A stretch of 64,000 nucleotides of DNA from Piezodorus guildinii (taxonomy: Eukaryota > Arthropoda > Insecta > Hemiptera > Pentatomidae), in assembly GCA_023052935.1 (NCBI GenBank), contig CM041292.1, positions 86,845,169 to 86,909,168 on the forward strand, given 5' to 3'. Each line of letters begins with the position of its first letter. Positions within the stretch are counted from its first letter, which is position 1. The position numbers were made by a program, and so were the translations under genes. Below, piece after piece: positions 35,536-44,750 of this stretch. The notes beneath the pieces are model-generated. The model searched no databases. It was not told the DNA's origin and worked only from the letters and a program-made list of their open reading frames with translations.

Positions 35536-37279
35536 AAGTGCTATCCGGCCTTAACATCCATAAGTGGATTGTTTTCTTACCGCCAGGCAATTTATGAATT
35601 TTTCTAATTTTATTTTTTATTTCTATTTTCAGTTTTTTAACAACATCTCCTACCGAGACAACTTTTTCCTTTGAAACATTCCTAATTTCTGCTAAGGAAT
35701 GCGCTATTTTCTCTAATTTCTTTTTAATTTTCTTTATTTTATTTTGTTTTTTAAAAGTGATTTCATTATATTTCATAATTGTTAAATTGCTTATATTTGA
35801 TCGTTTATTTTTAATTTCTTTGCTACAGTTTGTAATACTCAATGTATTATTTTCCGATAGTTCTTTATTTATTATTTTTAAATGTTTAACATGGAGCAGT
35901 GACTTCCTAGAAACATTTAATACATCGATATTTTTTTCAGTGATCGATTCATTATTAATATCAGTGTAAAAGAAAATGTCTTCCAAAAAATCTTCTACAT
36001 CAATATTAATATTTGTTGATCTAATATCATCAGTTATTTTTTTATAATTTACTGCGCTTTTGTTTTCAATACATCTTTCATTTTCCAACCCGTGTTTAGT
36101 ATTTTTGGAAATTTCTTTTACTAGTTTGTCTTGATGATTATCAATTTTAATATTAATATCATTAGATTTAATTTTAATGGTTTTATTTTCTATAATTTTC
36201 TCGGTTTTATTCTTGATTTTTATACTTTCGTTATTAAGCAATTTCTTATCGCCGTTAGGATTATCGGGGTTAAAAAATCTACTGTATTCTATTTCATTAT
36301 TATCTGGATCGAGCTCTAACAAGTTTTTGGATTCGGACAATTCTTGAATTAGTTTTTCCAATTCTCGAATTCTCCTATCTTTTGGATCTTCTTCGTTAGA
36401 AGACTTTGTTTTTAATGTCGGTTGGTGGCATTTGGATACCGTATTGAAATTTGAACTTTGTGGTTGCGGATTATCTATTTTAAGTTTCTGGTAATTACTT
36501 TGAATGCGGGAGGATTTTTCGTAAAGAATATTTTCTTGGTTTTTAGGAAAATTTTCTATATGATTTGTGATTTTATAATTATTTTGTTGATGATATTGGT
36601 TTCGAAAATCGGTAGGCTTTTTAAAATTTGAATTATTATTTTTATAAATATGATTTTGATTTATCCCCTTATTATCTCTATGTATGGATCCTAATGAAAC
36701 TGAGTTTTCAAACAGAAGTTGATTTTCATTTTGCAACAAAATTTTTAAATCTTCTAAGTTGTTTAATGTCTCAGATTTACCCATTAAGTTAATCCTTACA
36801 TTTAAGGGCATGCTTGCATAAAAATGATAAAGAGTTCGGCACTCTAATGTGGCGATCCACATTTCTTTGTTGTGAATTTTATCTATGTGGTAACGAAGAA
36901 TAATTATATTTTTTATTTTTTCTAATCTTTTAATAAAATCCGACGGGTGTTCCGATTCTATTATTTTTGTATTATATAAATCTATAGTCAATCGTTCAAT
37001 TGACTTATTATGACTATATAATTCTTTTAGAGAATCTAATAACTCATCGATAGTTCGATAGTAATAAATTAATTTTATATATTTTGCTCCCTCTTTTAGA
37101 CGAGCTAATGTTTTATTTAATATTATTTTTTCATTGAATTCCTTATAAGCATTGTTTTGTAAACAATATTTATTTTTTAATTGAACTATGCTGTTTATAA
37201 ATTTCCCTACTTTACTTAATTCACCATTGAAAAATGGGATATTATTGCATAGTTCTTTTTCTAATAAAAATGATTCCAT
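35441..37279 (-). CDS. gag: Gag-like structural protein of the LTR retrotransposon
   Basis: An intact 612-residue frame. Gag would package element RNA in cytoplasmic virus-like particles. Residues 14-38 (IPFFNGELSKVGKFINSI...) resemble the start of the capsid region of insect Gypsy Gag. The helix-rich part around 90-120 (IERLTIDLYNTKIIESEH, then SDFIKRLEKI) also fits. Residues 200-280 are Asn/Gln-rich. A short coiled coil lies near 298-325 (RRIRELEKLIQELSESKNLL). No CCHC zinc knuckle is visible, which is common in errantivirus-type Gag. The C-terminal half is Lys/Asn/Ile-rich and ends in an 11-12 Lys run near residues 582-593 (a T-run at 35,510-35,534), then a basic tail. Start: first ATG after the leader at 37,279, with stops upstream. 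The tail from about residue 340 may be A-rich sequence that happens to stay open. Confidence 0.75.
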
Positions 37280-37430
37280 AATGATGGAAATTTTAAAATT
37301 AATTTAATAGAAGTTATAAAAATACATAAATATAAAATAAGATCTAATTCTAAGCTTACTGAGTTGTTCGCTGTCTTCCTCGCTCAGCACCTGGTGATCA
37401 GTGGACCAAGAGGGTAGACACCAGTTTTAG

Positions 37431-37606
37431 AATACCTCGGATGAGTGACTTCTTAAGCTGGTTGCTGAAGACATGTTGTTAATCTGGGATCAGTAGGACA
37501 ACCTCGTAGAAAGACAAATACCTCGGATGAGTGGGTTTGCCAGTCTAAGTTCTTCAGTGTCGTTCGGTTCAAAACAGCGAAGATGAGAAGATACCTAGGA
37601 ATAGTG
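37431..37606 (-). repeat. Leader repeats between primer site and gag
   Basis: The 16-base motif ATACCTCGGATGAGTG (plus-strand sense) occurs at 37,432-37,447 and 37,518-37,533. A degenerate third copy, ATACCTAGGAATAGTG, is at 37,591-37,606. Spacings are 86 and 73 bp. Position in the leader suggests RNA packaging or dimerisation elements; that role is inferred. Confidence 0.6.
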
Positions 37607-37623
37607 AGTCTTCTATGCTTGCT

Positions 37624-37642
37624 GTTCCTATTTCGGGCGCCA
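37624..37642 (-). promoter_or_regulatory. Primer-binding site, tRNA-Lys-like
   Basis: Directly after the 5' LTR the minus strand reads GGCGCCCGAAATAGGAAC; the last LTR base supplies the usual preceding T. It resembles the TGGCGCCCGAACAGGGAC complement of the tRNA-Lys(UUU) 3' end, with mismatches after the first eleven bases. Confidence 0.78.
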
Positions 37643-38102
37643 ATTAACGAACTCACAACAGTATATGCTTAGAAATAGTCTTTATTCTTCTTCAAATATT
37701 ACATGTGTGAAGTCTACCTTGAGACTCACCAAGAGGGAATGAGGGAATGAATTTGTGTGGATTTACTTTGGGTATAAATAGGATTTTGAAGGAAGGAGGG
37801 GAGCTAATACTTCGGTGTGGTCTAACATGTGGTGGCCAGGGGCTCTCTGATCTAGATCGAAACTAAAATGCAAGTGGACAGCATGAATAGGACCGGAAAC
37901 ATAAACATCCAAGTTCTGTCACTTCTGTGACAATTCAGCGGTAACTTTATGACTCTAGAATGTGACCTGACCCTGAGAAAAGGGATGGTTAGGGGACCTT
38001 TCTTATGAGTTAATAATAGACAATTGTTTAAGCTACAAAAATACGTTAGATAAGACATAAAGTTTTATCATAAACGTTAATAATATTAGTCGTCTGTTAA
38101 TT
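37642..38102 (-). repeat. 5' LTR (461 bp, promoter)
   Basis: Transcribed on the minus strand. TATA-like TATTTATACC lies at 37,773-37,780 and AATAAA at 37,681-37,686, so both promoter and poly(A) signals look intact. It differs from the 3' LTR by one inserted G near 37,737 by eye. Confidence 0.95.
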
Positions 38103-38106
38103 CGCG
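38103..38106. repeat. Target-site duplication CGCG (right)
   Basis: Matches 30,977-30,980. Confidence 0.85.
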
Positions 38107-38338
38107 ATTAGGACCAAAACCGTGTAGATGTATTTCTTCAAAATTTGTTATGTATATTTTATGAATCAGATATAACAACAGAATAAAAGGTATTTATATA
38201 TTTTAAATACCGATCTAAGATCTCAGATACTGCTAACGGAACGATAGTAGAATAAATTAAACTAGATTAGTAATTAACACGTTTAATAAAATAAAAATTC
38301 CTTGTTATATTACTAAATGATCGAAATATATTTTATTT

Positions 38339-38492
38339 TTTTTAATGATGAAGTTTTATTTGACCGTTGAGACTATACGATGGAGAAAATGGTTGGGGGT
38401 GCGGTCATCAAGAAATGACACGCTAATAAGGAACACTTGTTACATTGGTGTGCCGACGTTTCGGCCTACATTGTTTACCAGGTCTAAGAAAA
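38339..38492 (-). repeat. Repeat family D, copy 2
   Basis: Minus strand: CCTGGTAAACAATG, TAGGCCGAAACGTCGGCACA, ATGACCGCACCCCCAACCAT, CAACGGTCAAATAAAACTTC, ATCATTAAAAAAA. The CUGANGA strand of the stem-loop is lost (CTGGTAA) but the GAAACGTC side is kept. Confidence 0.72.
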
Positions 38493-38561
38493 ACAAGATA
38501 ACAACCAATACAATTAAAAGAAAAAATAATAATAAGTAGAGAACAATAATTGACTTTTTTT

Positions 38562-38802
38562 AAGTGAAAAATTCTTTAGGCGTATTATGCGATTTTTGGC
38601 AGGGATAAAAGCTTGATTTCGTAACTATGGTAACGTTACCAACATTCTCTAGACTGGTACATGCGCTCTGTGTATACCTGTCTATTTGCTATAGGATAAC
38701 GATGTCAATTACCGAGAACGTTATTGATACCGGTATAATATCGGCACAAAAATATCCATATTTATAATACTTTATTTCAGTATTTAATTGAATTAAAATC
38801 AG
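38562..38802 (-). repeat. Repeat family E, copy 2
   Basis: Reverse-oriented partner of 13,565-13,808, about 240 bp and colinear throughout, including GGTAACGTTACC, AGACAGGTATACACAGA and CTGATTTTAATTCAATTAAA. Divergence by eye is moderate (tens of differences). Confidence 0.75.
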
Positions 38803-38860
38803 TTTGCAAATGAATGAGTAAATACATGATGGATAAACTATGTCTTAGAACTTAGCTTTT

Positions 38861-39140
38861 GTTTATTTATTTAACGTCCCTTTATGCTGCTGTGGCTTAT
38901 CGGACGATGCTACAGTGAGAGTTATAAATATTGCCTTTCCAGGTTTAATTAGGAAAGGGATCTTTAACGAGTACCTGACATCGCAAAGGTTAGGGACCAC
39001 TTTTTAACGTCCCCTCCGAAGGACGGCATAACTAAGGATTTTTTGCTCCCATTAAAAAATCGTAGGGCTACCTGCGGGTTTGAATCCGGGACCTTTGGCA
39101 TAGGAAGCTGTTATGCTAACCACCCTGCTACAGGTAACCC
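38861..39140 (-). mobile_element. SINE family B, copy 7 (full length)
   Basis: On the minus strand: GGGGTTACCTGTAGCAGGGT, TTAGCATAACAGC, B-box CCGGATTCAAACCCG, body and tail GACGTTAAATAAATAAAC. A perfect 10-bp target duplication CTTAGCTTTT is at 38,851-38,860 and 39,141-39,150. Confidence 0.93.
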
Positions 39141-39150
39141 CTTAGCTTTT

Positions 39151-40806
39151 ACTGTATATAAAGTTAATATAATGAATATCTGAATTCTCTTGACTCTAAA
39201 ATAAAGATATTTGTAAACATTACTTTGCATGAAAACATATAAACATAAGATGCAAAGTCATGATGAACTTACTGTCCCTGATCAAATTGTTTCCTTGAGG
39301 AGAAACTGACTTTATCTCTGTGAAATAACAATAAAGCTTATTCTTAAATGCCTGAATTTCCTTGATACAATGGCAGGTCCATAAAAAAAATGTGCTATGT
39401 GTACCACCAACTCATAGAGTCTACAGTCACATTCAGATTACGATGACCTACTTCAAGATGATACATCTCTATAGGGTGATGATGTTTTACAATTAAATGA
39501 AACAATAATAAATAAAAAAAACGTGCATTCTCAACACAATCTGCTTTCACGAACGTACTTTTCGTTCCAGCAAAATACCAGCGAAAATCGAGAATTTAAA
39601 ACAGTTTTAACTTCTATCGGCAGTCTCTATGACTGCCTGAATTGAATTTTTTTTTTTAAAGGAACCTTATTTCATTTTATTCTGAATAGCTCACTATTCT
39701 CAATATGCAATAAACCGAACAACTAGGAACAAGTCGTTCACAAGCTATATTGAAATTATTGAAACCTATATTATATATGTAATCAGAAAAAATATTAAAA
39801 CTAAAAACTGAAATGCAAGGTTCACAGAAGCTCTCTCAATTTACAGATCTAAGTTTTTTTTCAGAATACTTTTTTCTTTTGGTACTCCTAGACAGGAAGT
39901 GACATATATTTTAGGTAGATATTACGAAATGATGAACAAAGATATTGTAATATCTATGTACTAACGAAATAAAAAAATAATTTATTCATATGTATACAGT
40001 GATTAAAACGAAATGGCAATTTCTGTTGTTCTCAATGAGCAACCAGCAAGTTTTTTCATTCATCAAATTTGGTGGTTGGTCTCAATGAGATTCATTGGGT
40101 TTAATGATGCGATATTTCCTGATTAACCTCAATCCCCATTGTTACAATTTCACATTATAGATATTTTCCACCGATGAAATCCCAATCGAAAGAGCTACTA
40201 AACATCCTAACCGCCAGACAGACATGATAATGACCAGTTTCGGGAGGCAGACAACATTGCCTGACATAACCCATTAGCAAAATAATTTACTATGTAGTCA
40301 TCGCTGGTGTCAGTCAGATATTCTATTACAGGCATCGTTAAGGGACAGAAAGGAAAATTAGTAATTCATGCTCGCAATTAAAAATTCATGATAGGAGTAA
40401 TATAAAACAGCTCCTTTGGAATTAAGATTTGACATGGGTTTAATTGAAATGTTTATTTCGCCATCCCTCGCTGAATCTAAACATTTAATGACAATAGTAA
40501 CTTTTATGTTCGGAAAAAATATGCTAACTCCGAAATCAAAGCAATGAATGTAATATAAATGCTTAATCTTTTGTAATAAAAAACAGAAATTGCTTAATTA
40601 CGTTTGAATACCTTATAATCAATCCATGCTTACAATAGATTGCTCTTATCGAACTTGCAATATATTGTATGAAATGACAATTTATATATAAGTAAATGTG
40701 CTTGCTAATGTAAGGAACCGAATATTTGTTGCTTCTTCTCTACCAATAGTCTTCTTCAAACGTTTGATACCATACTCGGAAAGGATACTTGAGGTACCGA
40801 GATATA
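39151..40806. other. Unassigned interval
   Basis: AT-rich. No feature recognised. Confidence 0.45.
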
Positions 40807-41474
40807 CGAGGCATGTTTTTTAAGTAAGTACCGTTTTGGAATCAATAAAAGACGTGCAAAGATATCGCAATAATTTTATTTTTACATGAAAGCCTGTACC
40901 TTAATACCTACTTTTCTACACAATTTCCATGAATTTTGAGGCACTTGTCATAACGCGGCACCAGTTTTTGAATACCCTCCTCAAAAAATTCTGCCGCCTG
41001 ACTTTTTAACCACTGCATCACAAATGTTTTGACTTCGTTATCGTCTTGAAGACGCCGACCGCCCAGGTGTTTCTTTAAGTGCAGGAACAAATGGTAGTCG
41101 CTAGGCGCCAGATCAGGGCTATTTGGAGGATGATCTAAATTTTCCCATTTAAATGATTTGATGAGATCTTTGGTCCGATTAGCCACATGTGGACGGGCAT
41201 TGTCATGCAGCAAAACGATACCCTTACTCAACTTGCCACGTCTTTTGTTCTGGATTGCACGACGCAGATTACGTACTTCACAATCAGCGGGACTCACGAT
41301 TGTCGGAGGCATCTTAAACACTCAGTAAACAACGTATACAATGAAGAATCTGACTGTATGCCGTCAGTGCGTAGACAAGAGATGTAGGTAACCATCGCGC
41401 ATGCGCGAAACACCGTCCTTAGCGCTGCAGCGGCGGAATCGCAAAACGGTACTTACTTAAAAAAACATGCCTCA
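40807..41474 (-). mobile_element. Short mariner of a second subfamily (668 bp)
   Basis: Inverted termini of ~30 bp: (C)GAGGCATGTTTTTTAAGTA plus AGTACCGTTTT on the left, and the reverse complement with one extra base in the A/T run on the right. TA duplications lie at 40,805-40,806 and 41,475-41,476. The termini are unrelated to those of the other three mariners, and more than half of a full element is missing. Confidence 0.92.
40908..41321 (-). pseudogene. Mariner transposase N-to-C deletion fusion
   Basis: An open frame of 137 residues. The first ~25 (IVSPADCEVRNLRRAIQNK) resemble the very N-terminus of mauritiana/irritans-type transposases (CEVR ...). From about residue 34 it continues directly with the C-terminal catalytic half: GIVLLHDNARPHVANRT, then HPPNSPDLAPSDYHLF with the two Asp 34 residues apart, then EFFEEGIQKLVPRYDKCL. 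Everything between, about 200 residues with the DNA-binding domain and first catalytic Asp, is deleted. It has no stops or frameshifts, so the deletion probably arose before the last transposition. It cannot be catalytically active. Confidence 0.88.
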
Positions 41475-41476
41475 TA

Positions 41477-42929
41477 CGAATGCGGGTCTACCGACTTAAA
41501 ATTCTAGGAAATGTGTTCTACCTGTACCTTTTTTATAAACAACAAATCCACTTTAAATTATCTAATTATTTGTAATTGTAATTGTAATCTCGTGTAACAT
41601 TTTTCCAACACATAGATAACTTTAACCTAGTTGATATATCGGTCTTAGTATGAGGAAATCAATTCGAAACCCATTTTTAGAGATTATGTTTTAATACTGA
41701 ATGAAATTTGCTCAGTTGTCGGTTATTGTTTACTTTAAAATAAATTATCACAAAATAGTAAAAAATATTGGCCTTATTAGGGCCATAAGGACTCCTTAGA
41801 ACTATTGGTACTGTAATGAATGAATGAATGAATGAACTTTTTGGTCACTAAATTAGTTAAAATTTATTGTCAATTTTACTGTACAGGTGTCAAATTGTTT
41901 TTATATATTTTAATTAATTTAAAAAAATGATATTTACTAGAATCATCATAAGCGATTTTAACTGACTAAACCAGACGTATGAATATTTTTTTTTTATTAT
42001 TTTTTAGTTAAAGAGACATAGATGATTTAGTTATTTAGATATGTAAACGGATGATGTTGACCGAGACAAAGATGAGATTATCACGACAGGACTGACCATA
42101 GGTTTGACTGAGGCTCAGAGGGATGAAGCAAAAAAGAGAAAATTGACATCGAGCATTGGACACATTTTGATATCAATAATAAATAAAAGCTGTACCGTCG
42201 CAACAGATTTTGTTTCACGATAGAAAATTACAGAGGATCAGATAATTGTTGCGGAATGTCAAATACATCGTGGAAAATCAGAATTCCAATATTTTCTATA
42301 ATTTTCAACTATTTGAATTTAAACGGATTATTTGCCTTTAAGAAAAAATATGGTATGAGCTAAATAAAATTCGCCAATGGCTATATATTTATATTTTAAT
42401 ACTCGCCACTTTTCATCCTTCACTAAGACCTTTGGGTGATATTATATGCCCTTTTAGAGGTTGGAGGGGATATTTTTACCCGTTCAGGGCAAGAGATCTG
42501 AGAAGAATTTATAAACATTACTTGCTTATACTTGCACTTATCTATTTCTTTTTCATTATATTTTGTTTTTAACATAATTGACATTATCAAGTGATCAGTT
42601 CCGAACCAAAAGGAAAGCATCTTATTTGAAAACAATAAGAACATCACAAACCTCCGATCTGGCCATTTCGATCAACTAAACTCAATTCGATAAAATTAAA
42701 GAAGAAGGAAAATAAACATTATTTACACATATAGAAAATAACAAAATATTTACAAATGATTTCGGATGAGACATCCTTACAATCAGAAAACATTTTATGT
42801 GTTTTTTTGGGAATTATAATTCATTAGCCTAAATGAATTATATGTAATAATAAGTTGATATTAAAATTATAGTACAAACGTAGGAAAAACTATACAAAAA
42901 CCTACATGTAAAAACATATAAAATAAGAA
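41477..42929. other. Unassigned interval
   Basis: AT-rich. A short (TGAA)n run (GAATGAATGAATGAATGAA) lies near 41,817-41,836. The minus ORF 42,423-42,647 has no family signature. Confidence 0.42.
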
Positions 42930-43180
42930 TGTTATAAGGACCAAACTTGAATATGGGGTTCAGATCTATGGGACGGGCAACAAATCAGCACTAAAGATAC
43001 TAGGATTCTGTACACAATACAGCACTGCGAATTCGCACAGCAGCTTTTAGAACTACCCCAGTGGAAAGTATTTATACTGAGTCCGGAGAACCCTCCTTGA
43101 AAATGCGCAGGGAATACTTAATCTTAAAATATGTCTTTAAATTAAAATCACGCCCTCACCAAAATACTCTATGAAATCCA
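42930..43180 (+). pseudogene. LINE reverse-transcriptase C-terminal fragment (I/R1/Jockey superfamily)
   Basis: Frames encode RTKLEYGVQIYGTGNKSALK, then after a frameshift HNTALRIRTAAFRTTPVES, then IYTESGEPSLKMRREYLILK and YVFKLKSRPHQNTL, then a stop. The pattern (L-D/E-Y-G, A-F-R-T-x-P-V-E-S-L-Y-x-E-S-G-E-P-P-L-x-x-R-R) is typical of the region after the RT thumb in I/Jockey-type LINEs. It lacks the polymerase core and is a dead fragment. Downstream sequence to about 43,450 may belong to the same element but shows only short open stretches. Confidence 0.82.
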
Positions 43181-43676
43181 AATTTACATTAGATGGTTCT
43201 GTTTTTGTTTTATTACTTTCAACAGAGAACGTTTGTAATCGAGTAAGAAAAAAAAATTTACCCCTTCAAAATTTGATCAATCAGTTCATGTTTAAAAAAA
43301 AATCAGGAATCATCTGTGAGAACGCACCTGGAGCAGTTGGAAAAAACCCCTCGGGGAATGATTTTATCATCTTGATCGTAACGAATGATAACGAAAAAAT
43401 AACATGTGCATCATAACAGAAATAACAACGGATACAGTTGTAAGAAATGGATTTTTTATTGATTATGTAGATAGCCGAGGGTTGCTTTTTATCATATAAA
43501 CCATACATTCTGATCTTCCCTTCAGATATTTTATTATGTTCATGATTGTACTCTGGGAATAAGTTTTAAGTTTTTATCTTGTCCTATATTTTTGAAAGTT
43601 CATTTTAGAGATTTCAAAGAGAGACAGAAGTGGTCATAAAATAGCCGCTCTTAAACATTCCGGTACAGACCAAATC

Positions 43677-43946
43677 AGTCATCTGTGGTGTAGTGGCTAG
43701 CATAACAGCCTTCTATGCCCAAGATCGCGGGTTAAATCTAGAATTTTTTAATGGGAGTAACATATCCTTATTTTTTTCCGTCCTTTGGAGGTAACGTAAA
43801 AAGATGATTCCGAGCCTGTGCGATGAGAGGTACTCGGAAAGATCCCAAATTAAAACTGGATAGGCAAAATTCAGGTCTCTCACTGTAGTATCGTCCGATT
43901 AGCCGCAGTAGTATAAAGTTACGTTAAATGAATAAACCAACAAGTA
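43677..43946 (+). mobile_element. SINE family B, copy 8
   Basis: Head GTGGTGTAGTGGCTAGCATA, then a broken B-box (GCGGGTTAAATC with the second half lost), body CCGTCCTTTGGAGG, CCGAGCCTGTGCGATGAGAG, ATCGTCCGATTAGCCGC, and tail ACGTTAAATGAATAAACC. The GTAGTGG head variant is shared with the chimeric copy at 48.9 kb. Confidence 0.86.
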
Positions 43947-44349
43947 ATAGAAATTTTTGAAATAAAAGAAAAAAATATTATAGAACAAAATTTTTATCCT
44001 AGAGTTTAATCTGGTTTAGGGAAGGAAGCGTGGAAACCCCTCGTGTCTGGATTCGCTCCTTTGCATTGTTCCGTCATCTTTATTTATGGGAATTAAATAT
44101 AATTTTATACATATGTGTATTTTAATTTCTGTAATTTATAATTCATCTGAACCCATGATGCGGGTAAGTATTCATTTTGTTAGTAATCATTTTTCCTCAG
44201 GTTCAGGTGCATGCGGGTTCTTTAGGCCGAATGCATAGAGAAAGACAAATACAATATTTGGTTATAAGAAATTCACTTATTTTTATCTTTTAAAAACATA
44301 TTTATAAATGGTATAATATTTCAATAGCATCTCATTTTAATTTCACTTG
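43947..44349. other. Unassigned interval
   Basis: AT-rich. No feature recognised. Confidence 0.4.
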
Positions 44350-44750
44350 TGAATGTGTAAACTTTCCAGTTCGAGTTTTCAACAGAAATTCAAGATATAA
44401 GGGGTACTCACTACGTTGGCTATAGCATGCTATTTGTGTTATTTTGCTAAACCCGTCGAGTTTCTACAGTTATTTCCTGTATAAAATAATATAAAGTGAA
44501 GCTGTACTCACAACCGTATTCGGGTATATTCGGCAACACAAAAATGAAAAGTCGTAAGAAATTGAAATTAACTCACTGGAAGTAAGTACCTCTTTTTATT
44601 GTGAGATTTCACTTTTCTAAAAAAACCGAAGGAATAATTTCGATTAAACCCCTTGCATTAATGTATAATTAAATGGCTCTTAATATAAGTTTTATTCTCA
44701 TTAAAACATAAATATGTGGAAAGTTCAAATCGTCTGACACCATAATTTTG
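44350..44750 (+). repeat. Repeat family A, diverged copy 7
   Basis: Scattered blocks in family order: TTCGAGTTTTCAACAGAAAT, GAAAAGTCGTAAGAAATTGA, AATTTCGATTAAACCCC, and TTAATATAAGTTTTATTCTC. Overall similarity is much lower than in other copies, so this is an old insertion or a related subfamily. Confidence 0.5.

Larger units (their letters stand above)
30981..38102 (-). mobile_element. Young gag-only Gypsy-like LTR retrotransposon
   Basis: A 7,122-bp element read on the minus strand: 5' LTR (37,642-38,102), primer-binding site, leader with repeats, gag-like ORF, ~4 kb A-rich region without ORFs, polypurine tract, 3' LTR (30,981-31,440). CGCG duplications flank it. The LTR ends form the inverted pair AATTAAC/GTTAATT, in the style of insect errantivirus-type Gypsy elements. 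By eye the LTRs differ only by a one-base indel (AGAGGAATG versus AGAGGGAATG), implying a very recent insertion. No protease, RT, RNase H, integrase or env is recognisable, so pol must come in trans. It matches the concept of gag-only terminal-repeat (TR-GAG) elements described in plants. The sense strand is strongly A-rich throughout. Confidence 0.9.

Noticed and set aside
33500..35540. Assembly artefact or satellite explanation for the A/T-rich core
   Set aside because: Runs are degenerate, not a uniform tandem repeat, and the strand bias matches gag; still worth long-read confirmation.
31190..38058. Two identical 68-residue minus ORFs at 31,190-31,396 and 37,852-38,058 as a duplicated gene
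   Set aside because: They lie inside the two LTRs, so identity is explained by the LTR repeat; no coding evidence.
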